The notes beneath the pieces are model-generated. The model did no database searches. It was not told where the DNA came from and worked only from the letters and a program-made list of their open reading frames with translations. The translations under genes and the position numbers were made by a program. From Paraburkholderia xenovorans LB400 (lineage in GTDB: Bacteria; Pseudomonadota; Gammaproteobacteria; Burkholderiales; Burkholderiaceae): a DNA stretch of 64,000 nucleotides. Shown one piece after another: positions 43,363-51,922 of this stretch. Where the stretch lies: NCBI RefSeq assembly GCF_000013645.1, contig NC_007951.1, positions 4,154,001 to 4,218,000 on the forward strand, in the 5' to 3' direction. Position 1 is the stretch's first letter; the number at the start of each line of letters is the position of its first letter.

Positions 43363-44928
43363 ATGATCAAGCAAGCGCTCATCTCCGTTTCCGACAAGTC
43401 CGGCATCGTCGACTTCGCCAAATCGCTGTCGGACCTCGGCGTCAGGATCCTGTCTACCGGCGGCACCGCGAAACTGCTCGCGGACGCGGGCCTCTCCGTC
43501 ACCGAAGTCGCCGACTACACCGGCTTCCCGGAAATGCTGGACGGGCGCGTGAAAACGCTGCATCCGAAGGTGCACGGCGGCATTCTGGCGCGCCGCGACC
43601 TGCCGGAACACATGGCAGCGCTTGAAAAGCACGACATTCCGACCATCGACCTGCTGGTCGTGAATCTGTATCCGTTCGTGCAGACCGTGTCGAAAGAGGA
43701 ATGCTCGCTGGAAGACGCGATCGAGAACATCGACATTGGCGGCCCGACCATGCTGCGCTCGGCCGCGAAGAACCATCGCGACGTGACGGTGGTGGTCGAT
43801 CCGGCCGACTACGCGGTCGTGCTCGACGAAATGCGCGCGAACAGCAACGCCGTGTCGTACAAGACGAACTTCCGCCTCGCCACCAAGGTGTTCGCGCATA
43901 CCGCGCAGTACGACGGCGCGATCACGAACTACCTGACGAGCCTGACCGACGAGCTGCAACATTCGTCGCGCAACGCCTACCCCGCCACGTTCAATCTGGC
44001 GTTCAACAAGGCGCAGGACCTGCGCTACGGCGAAAACCCGCATCAGAGCGCGGCGTTCTACCGCGACCTCTCGGTGCCGGCCGGCGCTCTCGCGAACTAC
44101 AACCAGTTGCAAGGCAAGGAACTGTCGTACAACAACATCGCGGATTCCGACGCAGCGTGGGAATGCGTGAAGACTTTCGACGTGCCGGCGTGCGTGATCG
44201 TCAAGCACGCGAACCCCTGCGGCGTGGCAGTCGGCGCGGACGCCAACGAAGCGTACGCGAAGGCGTTCCAGACCGATCCGACCTCCGCGTTCGGCGGCAT
44301 CATCGCCTTTAACCGCGAAGTGGATGAGGCGGCGGCGCAAGCCGTGGCCAGGCAGTTCGTCGAAGTGCTGATCGCGCCGTCGTTCAGCGCCGCGGCACGC
44401 CAGGTGTTCGCGGCGAAGCAGAACGTGCGTCTGCTCGAAATCGCGCTGGGCGACGGGCATAACGCGTTCGATCTGAAGCGCGTGGGCGGCGGCTTGCTGG
44501 TGCAGTCGCTCGACTCGAAGAACGTGCAGCCGCGCGAATTGCGCGTGGTCACGAAGCGTCATCCCACGCCGAAGGAAATGGACGATCTGCTGTTTGCATG
44601 GCGCGTGGCGAAGTATGTGAAGTCGAACGCTATCGTGTTCTGCGGCAATGGCATGACGCTCGGCGTCGGCGCTGGCCAGATGAGCCGCGTGGACTCGGCG
44701 CGCATCGCCAGCATCAAGGCGCAGAACGCCGGTCTGACGCTGGCCGGTTCGGCCGTGGCGTCGGACGCGTTCTTCCCGTTCCGCGACGGCCTCGACGTGG
44801 TGGTGGCGGCAGGCGCGACCTGCGTGATCCAACCGGGCGGCTCGATGCGTGACGAAGAAGTGGTCAGCGCGGCGGATGAGCACAATATTGCGATGGTGCT
44901 GACGGGCGTGCGTCACTTCCGGCATTGA
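43363..44928 (+). CDS. purH: Bifunctional AICAR formyltransferase / IMP cyclohydrolase
   Basis: A 521-residue protein for the last two steps of IMP synthesis. The N-terminal MGS-like IMP cyclohydrolase domain (SVSDKSGIVDFAKSL, STGGTAKLLADAG, VKTLHPKVHGGIL) is followed by the formyltransferase domain (KHANPCGVAVGAD with the Lys-His pair, and SDAFFPFRDGLD). The start at 43363 gives MIKQALISVSDKSG. It follows fis directly, and a terminator lies 66 bp after its stop codon. Confidence 0.96.
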   Translation: MIKQALISVSDKSGIVDFAKSLSDLGVRILSTGGTAKLLADAGLSVTEVADYTGFPEMLDGRVKTLHPKVHGGILARRDLPEHMAALEKHDIPTIDLLVVNLYPFVQTVSKEECSLEDAIENIDIGGPTMLRSAAKNHRDVTVVVDPADYAVVLDEMRANSNAVSYKTNFRLATKVFAHTAQYDGAITNYLTSLTDELQHSSRNAYPATFNLAFNKAQDLRYGENPHQSAAFYRDLSVPAGALANYNQLQGKELSYNNIADSDAAWECVKTFDVPACVIVKHANPCGVAVGADANEAYAKAFQTDPTSAFGGIIAFNREVDEAAAQAVARQFVEVLIAPSFSAAARQVFAAKQNVRLLEIALGDGHNAFDLKRVGGGLLVQSLDSKNVQPRELRVVTKRHPTPKEMDDLLFAWRVAKYVKSNAIVFCGNGMTLGVGAGQMSRVDSARIASIKAQNAGLTLAGSAVASDAFFPFRDGLDVVVAAGATCVIQPGGSMRDEEVVSAADEHNIAMVLTGVRHFRH

Positions 44929-44994
44929 TTCGGATTGGATGGCGGCGCGTGTTTCTTGATGAGACAGCGCTGCTGAGTGAGATCTGAACTTTAG

Positions 44995-45030
44995 AAAAAC
45001 GGCCTGGCGGGTTTTCCGCCGGCCGTTTTC
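44995..45030 (+). terminator. Rho-independent terminator after purH
   Basis: AAAACGGCC-T-GGCGG and CCGCC-GGCCGTTTT form an almost perfect long stem around GTTTT with one bulge, followed by a T-rich stretch. Confidence 0.85.
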
Positions 45031-45036
45031 TTTGGT

Positions 45037-45084
45037 GCGGCGCTTGTGCCGTGGTTGTGGCATACCTACGCGGCGCTTGTGCCG
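45037..45084. repeat. Two copies of GCGGCGCTTGTGCCG
   Basis: A 15-bp sequence occurs at 45037-45051 and again at 45070-45084, with its own internal inverted halves. Together with a loose GCC-rich tail it fills the 148-bp gap between the purH terminator and the small leftward gene. Confidence 0.65.
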
Positions 45085-45178
45085 CGTCTGTACAGTGCCA
45101 CTGCCTGCGCCGTGCCTGCTTTTGCCGTGCTCGCGCCACGCTCACGCCACATTTGCGCCGCCCCTTTACACACCGCGC

Positions 45179-45418
45179 TCAGTCGTCCGGTTCCTTTCTC
45201 GCATAACCTCCGCTCACCTCCGCGTGCTGGCTGATATAAGTACTGAGCCCCCGGCCGCGCCGCGCGAGACGCTTGAGCGCGGCAACATGCCATTCGCCGA
45301 CGCTCGCCTCGGTGTACCAATACACCACGCCATGCCTGAAGCGGACCGCCACAAAGTCGTCGCCGATTTCATAAGCCTCGACGCCCGAATCGCCGCTGAG
45401 ATTCCGATAGCGCTCCAT
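45179..45418 (-). CDS. Small conserved-looking hypothetical protein
   Basis: A 79-residue protein beginning MERYRNLSGDSGVEAYEIG, with a very good ribosome-binding site (AAGGAGG, 9 bases before the ATG at 45418). Its strand pattern FVAVRFRHGVVYWYT and the later LKRLARRGRGLSTYISQH resemble KTSC-type small domains, but the family call is uncertain. It lies alone between purH and ruvC on the opposite strand to both. Longer frames starting at 45526 would lack a ribosome-binding site. Confidence 0.7.
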   Translation of the reverse strand: MERYRNLSGDSGVEAYEIGDDFVAVRFRHGVVYWYTEASVGEWHVAALKRLARRGRGLSTYISQHAEVSGGYARKEPDD

Positions 45419-45558
45419 CTGCGAATACCTCCTTGCGCGCCGCCTTGCACCACACGCAGCAGTTTTTATTCCGCTGACCTCGCCGCGCGCCGTTCGCCGC
45501 GGGGCGCGCGTGTTGTAGTATCGCAAGCACCTGGTTTTTACCGCTCCCGCGGCACCTC

Positions 45559-46101
45559 ATGAGAATTCTCGGCATCGACCCCGGCCTGCGCGTGACCGGC
45601 TTCGGCGTGATCGACCAAAGCGGCCACACGCTCAGCTATGTCGCGAGCGGCGTCATCAAAACCGCCGACGCCGATCTGCCCTCGCGTCTGGGCACCATCT
45701 TCGAAGGCATCTCCACACTGATCCGCCAGCATTCGCCGGATCAGTCGGCGATCGAAAAAGTGTTCGTCAACGTCAACCCTCAGTCCACCTTGCTGCTCGG
45801 TCAGGCACGCGGCGCGGCCATCTGCGGACTGGTCGCGGGCGGCGTGCCGGTCGCCGAATACACCGCCCTCCAATTGAAGCAGGCCGTGGTGGGTTACGGC
45901 CGCGCCACCAAGGAGCAGATGCAGCAGATGGTCGTGCGCCTGCTCAATCTCTCCGGCGTACCCGGCACCGACGCCGCCGACGCGCTTGGCATGGCGATCT
46001 GCCACGCGCACGGCGGCACGACGCTGAGCACGTTGGGCGGCATCGCACCCTCGCTGGCAAAGAAAGGTTTGCGCGTGAGACGCGGACGCCTGGTCGGATA
46101 G
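45559..46101 (+). CDS. ruvC: Holliday junction resolvase RuvC
   Basis: A 180-residue endonuclease that resolves Holliday junctions. The four acidic active-site residues are in GIDPGLRVTGFG (Asp7), AIEKVFVN (Glu), and near DAADALGMAICHA (two Asp). It is the first gene of the ruvC-ruvA-ruvB set, separated from ruvA by 110 bp. The start follows a poor ribosome-binding site. Confidence 0.96.
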   Translation: MRILGIDPGLRVTGFGVIDQSGHTLSYVASGVIKTADADLPSRLGTIFEGISTLIRQHSPDQSAIEKVFVNVNPQSTLLLGQARGAAICGLVAGGVPVAEYTALQLKQAVVGYGRATKEQMQQMVVRLLNLSGVPGTDAADALGMAICHAHGGTTLSTLGGIAPSLAKKGLRVRRGRLVG

Positions 46102-46211
46102 AAGCTCATGCGGCAACGCATGGATCAACCGCGATTGACGCGCGATTCGCGAGCCACTCGACGCTCACTCGCTGCGCTACACTCGCCCTTTCTCTCGAGA
46201 TTGAATTCGCC

Positions 46212-46793
46212 ATGATCGGTCGCATTGCCGGCGTTCTGCTGGAAAAAAACCCGCCGCATCTGCTCGTCGACTGCAACGGCGTCGGTTACGAAGTCGATGT
46301 GCCGATGAGCACGTTCTACAACCTGCCCTCCACCGGCGAACGCGTGGTGTTGCTCACGCAGATGATCGTGCGCGAAGACGCACACCTGCTCTACGGCTTC
46401 GGCACCGCCGAGGAACGCTCGACCTTCCGCGAACTGCTGAAAATCTCCGGCATCGGCGCACGCATGGCGCTGGCGGTGCTGTCGGGCATGAGCGTCCACG
46501 AGCTCGCGCAAACCGTCACGATGCAGGACGCGGCGCGTCTGACGCGCGTGCCGGGCATCGGCAAGAAGACGGCGGAGCGGCTGCTCCTCGAACTGAAGGG
46601 CAAGATCGGCGCAGACCTGGGCGCAATGGCGGGCGCGGCGTCGGCATCCGACCACGCCTCCGACATTCTGAACGCACTACTCGCATTGGGTTACTCCGAA
46701 AAAGAAGCGTTGGCCGCCGTCAAGAACGTGCCGGCCGGCACCGGCGTTTCCGAGGGCATCAAGCTCGCATTGAAGGCGCTGTCCAAGGGCTGA
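46212..46793 (+). CDS. ruvA: Holliday junction branch-migration subunit RuvA
   Basis: A 193-residue protein that binds Holliday junctions and loads RuvB. The OB domain (MIGRIAGVLLEKNPPHLLVD) is followed by two helix-hairpin-helix motifs (ISGIGARMALAVLSG and VPGIGKKTAERLLLEL) and the C-terminal RuvB-contact domain (ALLALGYSEKEALAA). Length is normal for the family. Confidence 0.96.
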   Translation: MIGRIAGVLLEKNPPHLLVDCNGVGYEVDVPMSTFYNLPSTGERVVLLTQMIVREDAHLLYGFGTAEERSTFRELLKISGIGARMALAVLSGMSVHELAQTVTMQDAARLTRVPGIGKKTAERLLLELKGKIGADLGAMAGAASASDHASDILNALLALGYSEKEALAAVKNVPAGTGVSEGIKLALKALSKG

Positions 46794-46901
46794 CGCTCAA
46801 CCCTCGTGTCCGGCATGCATGCGATGAGTGAAGCTTCGCACAGGCCGGCGAGCGGCGCACCCTGGCCGTTCGGCCGAGTTTCGCGGCGGGCGGCTCGCGG
46901 T

Positions 46902-46907
46902 ACAATG
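46902..46907 (+). promoter_or_regulatory. TACAAT -10 box candidate directly before ruvB
   Basis: TACAAT ends 5 bp before the ruvB ATG at 46913. As with pepP, no Shine-Dalgarno sequence is seen, so a leaderless transcript is possible. The -35 position (GTTTCG) is poor. Confidence 0.4.
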
Positions 46908-46912
46908 AACGC

Positions 46913-47980
46913 ATGATCGAAACCGACAAACTCGCCGCCGAGCGCATCATCGCGGCCACGCCCGTCTCGCCGAACGAAGAAGCGTTCGAGCGTGCGTTGC
47001 GCCCGCGCCAGCTCGAAGAATATGTCGGGCAGGAAAAAGTGCGCGGCCAGCTGGAAATCTTTATCGAGGCCGCCAAACGCCGCTCCGAATCGCTTGACCA
47101 CGTCTTGCTGTTCGGCCCGCCGGGCCTCGGCAAAACCACGCTCGCGCACATCATCGCGCGGGAAATGGGTGTCAATCTCCGGCAAACGTCCGGGCCGGTG
47201 CTGGAACGCGCCGGCGACCTCGCCGCGCTGCTCACCAATCTCGAAGCGAACGACGTGCTGTTCATCGACGAAATCCACCGGCTCTCGCCGGTCGTCGAAG
47301 AAATTCTGTACCCGGCGCTGGAGGATTATCAGATCGACATCATGATCGGCGAAGGACCGGCCGCGCGCAGCGTGAAGCTGGACCTGCAGCCGTTCACGCT
47401 GGTCGGCGCGACCACGCGCGCGGGCATGCTGACCAACCCGCTGCGCGACCGCTTCGGAATCGTGGCGCGGCTCGAGTTTTATAACGCCGAGCAACTGGCG
47501 CGCATCGTCACGCGTTCGGCGTCGCTGCTCCATGCGCAGATCCATCCGGACGGCGCGTTCGAAATCGCCAAACGCGCGCGCGGCACGCCGCGGATCGCGA
47601 ACCGCCTGCTGCGGCGCGTGCGCGACTTCGCCGAGGTGAAGGCCGACGGCAATATCACCGCGCAAGTGGCCGACGCCGCGCTCAAGATGCTCGACGTGGA
47701 CGCGGTCGGCTTCGACCTGATGGACCGCAAGCTGCTCGAAGCGATTTTGCACAAGTTCGACGGCGGCCCGGTCGGCGTCGACAACCTGGCGGCGGCTATC
47801 GGCGAAGAGCGCGACACGATTGAAGACGTGCTCGAACCGTATCTGATCCAGCAGGGCTTCCTGCAGCGCACGCCGCGCGGCCGCGTCGCCACGCTGCTTA
47901 CGTACCGGCATTTCGGCCTCGCCGCGCCCGACTCGTCGAGCAGCACGCTGCCCGGCCTGTGGGATTCGGCCGCCACCTGA
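46913..47980 (+). CDS. ruvB: Holliday junction branch-migration ATPase RuvB
   Basis: A 355-residue AAA+ motor. Walker A is FGPPGLGKTTLAHI, Walker B LFIDEIHRLSP, sensor 1 is in GATTRAGMLTNPLRDRFG, and the C-terminal winged helix ends with LPG. It forms the ruvCAB set with the two preceding genes. A direct repeat of 12 bp (ACCTGAGCCGAT / ACCTGAGCCGTT) starts over its stop codon. Confidence 0.97.
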   Translation: MIETDKLAAERIIAATPVSPNEEAFERALRPRQLEEYVGQEKVRGQLEIFIEAAKRRSESLDHVLLFGPPGLGKTTLAHIIAREMGVNLRQTSGPVLERAGDLAALLTNLEANDVLFIDEIHRLSPVVEEILYPALEDYQIDIMIGEGPAARSVKLDLQPFTLVGATTRAGMLTNPLRDRFGIVARLEFYNAEQLARIVTRSASLLHAQIHPDGAFEIAKRARGTPRIANRLLRRVRDFAEVKADGNITAQVADAALKMLDVDAVGFDLMDRKLLEAILHKFDGGPVGVDNLAAAIGEERDTIEDVLEPYLIQQGFLQRTPRGRVATLLTYRHFGLAAPDSSSSTLPGLWDSAAT

Positions 47981-47998
47981 GCCGATACCTGAGCCGTT
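47975..47998. repeat. 12-bp direct repeat over the ruvB stop codon
   Basis: ACCTGAGCCGAT (47975-47986) is followed directly by ACCTGAGCCGTT (47987-47998). The ruvB stop codon TGA lies in the first copy. Confidence 0.75.
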
Positions 47999-48023
47999 AC
48001 GCGCAGCACGAGACCGAATCAGG

Positions 48024-48965
48024 ATGTCCGACCAAACCAGGCAGCCCAACTCATCCAGCGGTCTTTCGCAGCTTCTTACCGGCAGGCTCCGTTCAAAGCT
48101 GGCCGCCGGGGTCACGCATCTGACAAGCGGCAGCGGTCCCACGCTCGACTATTCTTCCCCTCCGGGCGACCCGGGCCTGTTCGGGCCGGACTCGGTGTGC
48201 TGGAAAGTCCACGCCGATTTCACGTCGATGATGACAGGCGGCATCAGCGCGCTGCTGCTCCAGGCTTTGCACCCGCTGGCCCTTGCCGGCGTTTGGGACC
48301 ACTCGGCGTTTCGCACCGACATTCTCGGCCGCCTGCGGCGCACCGCGACCTTCATCGCGGGCACGACGTACGGCAACCGGCACGACGCACTGGCGCTGGT
48401 CGAACGTGTGAAGCGCATCCATCTCGGCGTGAGCGGCGTCGCGCCTGACGGCCGGCCGTATCGCGCGAGCGAGCCCGCGCTGCTGACGTGGGTGCATGTC
48501 GCCGAAGTGTCGAGTTTCATGACCGCGCACTTGCGCTATGTGAATCCGTTGCTGCCCGTTGCCGCGCAAGATCAGTACTTCGCAGAAACCGCGCGCATTG
48601 CCGAGATGCTCGGCGCGTCGGACATTCCGCGCTCGCGAGCCGGGATCGACGCTTACCTGCTGGCCATGCAGCCTGAGCTCGTAGCCAGCGAGCGCACGCG
48701 TGAACTGGTGCGGATTCTGATGAACGCGCCGGCCCCGAGTGCATCGATGCGGCCGGCCGGCGTGCTGATGCTCAACGCCGGCGTCGATCTTCTGCCCGAT
48801 TGGGCGCAAGCGATGCTGGGATTCCAGCGCTACGCGGCGCTTCGCCGTGCGGTCACGAGACCCGGCGTGCGGCTGGTCGCGCCGGTGATCCGCTGGGCGC
48901 TGGTGAATGGCGTATCGAAACGTGCACGCCGCCGCGTGGCCGCGGGCGTGCGGGAGCCGGAATAA
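48024..48965 (+). CDS. MpaB-like (DUF2236) oxygenase-family protein
   Basis: A 313-residue protein of the DUF2236 family, whose members include MpaB and latex clearing-like heme oxygenases. The pattern VCWKVHADFTSMMTGGISALLLQALHPLALAGV with the following HSAFRTDILGRLRRTATFIAGTTYG and LLTWVHVAEVSSFM is the family core; the conserved His and Arg residues are present. The substrate is unknown. It begins 43 bp after ruvB and may be in the same transcript, but no functional link is apparent. Confidence 0.75.
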   Translation: MSDQTRQPNSSSGLSQLLTGRLRSKLAAGVTHLTSGSGPTLDYSSPPGDPGLFGPDSVCWKVHADFTSMMTGGISALLLQALHPLALAGVWDHSAFRTDILGRLRRTATFIAGTTYGNRHDALALVERVKRIHLGVSGVAPDGRPYRASEPALLTWVHVAEVSSFMTAHLRYVNPLLPVAAQDQYFAETARIAEMLGASDIPRSRAGIDAYLLAMQPELVASERTRELVRILMNAPAPSASMRPAGVLMLNAGVDLLPDWAQAMLGFQRYAALRRAVTRPGVRLVAPVIRWALVNGVSKRARRRVAAGVREPE

Positions 48966-49194
48966 CGCAGCCGGGCGCCGCTCGCACAAGCAACTCACAT
49001 TAGCTTGAGCGGCCTGGTTGGAATATGCGCGCCAGCCGCCGCGCCGATCGCAAGCTCAGCGAATCGCGACCAACCCGCATGCAAGCTGACTCGCGAACGT
49101 TTGGCTGCGCCAATGCGCGGAAGGTTCGCGAACGGTCCAGGTCGGCCGCCGAGCACGAACTCACGCTCACGCCGCCCAACCGGGCACGTGCCGA

Positions 49195-49866
49195 TCAACG
49201 GCCCGGCTCTGCCGCCTTCTTGAAACTATCGTCTTCGCTCGGCGCATCGAGATGCGAGACGTCCGCCCACGTCACAATCGTCGCCTTGCCATTATCGAAA
49301 TCCACCGTGTTCACACTCGTGTTCAGCAGCGGATAGTCACGCGGCGCATCGAGCGGCAAACCGCAGGCGAAGCGCCGCACGCAATCGAGCACGCCGCCAT
49401 GCGCGACGCAGGCAATCCGCCCGCCGGGATGCGCGGCGACCAGCGGTTCGATCGCGTGCAGCACACGGTGGTAGAGCGCGCGTTGCGACTCACCGTCCGG
49501 CGGCGAGAAGCCAGGATCGCGAGTTTGCCAGTGCGCGTATTCGTCGGGGAAGCGCTGGGCGATCTCGTCGTTGTCATGGCCCTGGAAGGCGCCATATGAA
49601 CGCTCGCGCAGATTTTCGCGCAACTGCAGCGGCAAGCCGAGCGCGTCGGCGACCGGCTGGGCGGTTTGTTGCGCGCGTTGCAGGTCGCTCGAATAGATCG
49701 CGTCGAGCCGTGCGCCCTGCTTCGCCTCTTCGGCCATGCGGCGCGCAAGCCGCTGCGCCTGGGCCAGCCCCGTCGTGGCAAGCGGAATGTCGACGTGACC
49801 TTGAATGCGCTTGATGCGATTCCAGTCGGTCTCGCCGTGCCGGATGAACAGAATCTGCGTAGTCAT
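49195..49866 (-). CDS. Histidine phosphatase family protein (GpmB/CobC-like)
   Basis: A 223-residue phosphatase of the phosphoglycerate-mutase superfamily. The catalytic His is in FIRHGETDWNRIKRIQGH, and the partner residues are in YSSDLQRAQQTAQ and CVAHGGVLDCV. No cofactor insert is seen, so it is a histidine-acid phosphatase rather than a true mutase. It lies downstream of dtd with tyrS on the same strand, a common beta-proteobacterial order. The substrate is not fixed. Confidence 0.87.
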   Translation of the reverse strand: MTTQILFIRHGETDWNRIKRIQGHVDIPLATTGLAQAQRLARRMAEEAKQGARLDAIYSSDLQRAQQTAQPVADALGLPLQLRENLRERSYGAFQGHDNDEIAQRFPDEYAHWQTRDPGFSPPDGESQRALYHRVLHAIEPLVAAHPGGRIACVAHGGVLDCVRRFACGLPLDAPRDYPLLNTSVNTVDFDNGKATIVTWADVSHLDAPSEDDSFKKAAEPGR

Positions 49867-49936
49867 GGGATGAAAGTGGGCGCCATCAGCCGGTTATGCC
49901 GAGCCGCTATTGTCGCAAAAAGCGGCTGGAGGGTAG

Positions 49937-49956
49937 ATGCGCGCCGCGGCGCGCAT
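49937..49956. other. 20-bp perfect palindrome between dtd and the histidine phosphatase
   Basis: ATGCGCGCCGCGGCGCGCAT is a perfect palindrome in the 109-bp gap. It is flanked on the left by a 7-bp inverted repeat, AGCCGCT (49902-49908) and AGCGGCT (49921-49927). A regulator site or an mRNA hairpin is possible. Confidence 0.5.
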
Positions 49957-49975
49957 GCCGGAACGACCGCCGGGA

Positions 49976-50434
49976 TCAGGCGTGCGTCTGCAGCCAGAAC
50001 GTGACCGGCCCGTCATTGACGAGCGACACCTGCATATCGGCGCCGAATTCGCCGGTCTCGACGACCGGATGTTTCGCCCGCGCCGCTGCGACAAAATAAT
50101 CGAAGAGGCGCTTGCCTTCATCGGGCGGCGCGGCTGGCGTAAAGCTCGGACGCAGACCGCTGTTGGTGTCCGCGGCCAGCGTGAACTGCGAAACGAGCAG
50201 CAGGCCGCCCGCGCGCCCGGCGCCGTCGAGATTTTGTACGGAGAGATTCATTTTGCCGGCCGCATCGCTGAATACGCGGTAGCCGAGCACTTTGGCGAGC
50301 AGCCGGTCGGCCGCCGCCTCCGTATCGCCGCGTTCGGCGCAGACGAGCGCGAGCAGACCCGCCTCGATCGCGCCCGTTACGCGGTCGGCCACGCGCACCT
50401 CCGCGCGCCGCACACGTTGAATCAGCGCGATCAT
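49976..50434 (-). CDS. dtd: D-aminoacyl-tRNA deacylase
   Basis: A 152-residue enzyme that removes D-amino acids from tRNA. The N-terminus MIALIQRVRRAEVRV and the two catalytic-site motifs LLLVSQFTLAAD (SQFTL) and the C-terminal VSLVNDGPVTFWLQ (NGPVT-like, here DGPVT) are present. It follows tyrS by 31 bp on the same strand, a sensible pairing as TyrRS can misload D-Tyr. Confidence 0.95.
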   Translation of the reverse strand: MIALIQRVRRAEVRVADRVTGAIEAGLLALVCAERGDTEAAADRLLAKVLGYRVFSDAAGKMNLSVQNLDGAGRAGGLLLVSQFTLAADTNSGLRPSFTPAAPPDEGKRLFDYFVAAARAKHPVVETGEFGADMQVSLVNDGPVTFWLQTHA

Positions 50435-50465
50435 CGGTTCGACTCCAGATGCGACGTCGGGCCCA

Positions 50466-51716
50466 TCAGGCCGTCAGCGTGACGCGTGCAAAACGGCGCT
50501 TGCCGACCTGCACGACGTACTCGCCGGCTTCGACTTTCAGGCCCTTGTCGGACACGGTTGCGCCGTCGATCTTCACGCCGCCCTGCTCGATGTTGCGCAG
50601 CGCTTCGCTGGTCGACGGCGCGAGGTTGGCCTGCTTGAGCAACTGGCCGATCGCGAGCGGTGCGCCCGCGAGCGTCACGGCCGGGATATCGTCCGGCACA
50701 CCGCCCTTCGCGCGATGGTTGAAGTCTTCGAGCGCGCGTTCGGCGTCGGCTTGCGAGTGGAAGCGCGCGACGATTTCCTGGCCGAGCATCACCTTGAAAT
50801 CGCGCGGATTGCGGCCTGCTTCGGTTTCCTTTTTGAAGCCCGCGATTTCTTCCATCGGACGGAACGACAGCAGTTCGAAGTAACGCCACATCAGCACGTC
50901 GGAAATGCTCATCAGCTTGCCGAACATGTCGGTCGGCTTTTCGCTGATACCGATGTAGTTGTTCTTCGACTTCGACATTTTTTCGACGCCATCCAGCCCT
51001 TCGAGCAGCGGCATGGTCAGGATGCACTGCTGTTCCTGGCCGTACTGCTTCTGCAACTCACGGCCCACGAGCAGGTTGAACTTCTGGTCCGTGCCGCCGA
51101 GTTCGAGGTCCGCGTTCAGCGCGACCGAGTCGTAGCCTTGCATCAACGGGTACAGGAACTCGTGGATCGAGATCGGCACGCCGCTCTGGAAACGCCTGGT
51201 GAAATCTTCGCGTTCGAGAATCCGCGCCACCGTGTAGCGCGACGCGAGCTTGATCATGCCGTCGGCGCCGAGCGGCATCGACCATTCGCTGTTGTAGCGG
51301 ATTTCGGTCTTGTCGCGGTCGAGCACGAGCGCGGCCTGTTCGAAATACGTCTTGGCGTTCGATTCGATCTGCTCGCGCGTGAGCGGCGGGCGCGTGGCGT
51401 TACGGCCCGACGGATCGCCGATCAGCGAGGTGAAATCGCCGATCAGGAAAATCACGGTGTGGCCGAGGTCCTGCAACTGGCGCATCTTGTTCAGCACGAC
51501 CGTGTGGCCAATATGGATGTCCGGCGCGGTCGGATCGAGCCCGAGCTTGATACGCAGCGGTTTGCCGGTCGCCGCGCTCTTCGCGAGTTTTTGCGCGAAT
51601 TCGTCTTCGATCAGCAGTTCGTCGACCCCGCGTTTGGTGACGGCGAGCGCGTGACGGACTTCGTCGGTGATCGGGAAGGCGGAAGCGGCGTTGGGCTTGG
51701 TGGGCTCGGTGCTCAT
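50466..51716 (-). CDS. tyrS: Tyrosyl-tRNA synthetase
   Basis: A 416-residue class I tRNA synthetase. The HIGH motif is seen in DIHIGHTVVL, and KMSKS in GVEKMSKSKNNYIG, with a C-terminal S4-like RNA-binding domain (EALRNIEQGGVKIDG). The start at 51716 (MSTEPTKPNAAS) was chosen; the frame is open to 51737. It is the first gene of the tyrS-dtd-phosphatase set. Confidence 0.96.
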   Translation of the reverse strand: MSTEPTKPNAASAFPITDEVRHALAVTKRGVDELLIEDEFAQKLAKSAATGKPLRIKLGLDPTAPDIHIGHTVVLNKMRQLQDLGHTVIFLIGDFTSLIGDPSGRNATRPPLTREQIESNAKTYFEQAALVLDRDKTEIRYNSEWSMPLGADGMIKLASRYTVARILEREDFTRRFQSGVPISIHEFLYPLMQGYDSVALNADLELGGTDQKFNLLVGRELQKQYGQEQQCILTMPLLEGLDGVEKMSKSKNNYIGISEKPTDMFGKLMSISDVLMWRYFELLSFRPMEEIAGFKKETEAGRNPRDFKVMLGQEIVARFHSQADAERALEDFNHRAKGGVPDDIPAVTLAGAPLAIGQLLKQANLAPSTSEALRNIEQGGVKIDGATVSDKGLKVEAGEYVVQVGKRRFARVTLTA

Positions 51717-51922
51717 GCTGGAAACGTGAAGTCGCAAAAAAAGGAGATTGTCCCATAGATGCGCGCCGCCGCGCCCATCGGCGCAGCCGCAGGTGCGCCG
51801 CCGACGCGCGATTTCCGCGTCCGGCGCCGTGCCGCCGGCATTGCCGCGCTTTATATTCGTCCGCGCTTCGCCCGATAATCTGCTACAACGGATCGCAACG
51901 AACCATCGAGAGGAGCAGTAAC

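Noticed and set aside
43237..45063. A 608-codon minus-strand frame opposite purH
   Set aside because: purH is complete and unmistakable on the plus strand; the antisense product is low-complexity and it crosses the purH terminator.
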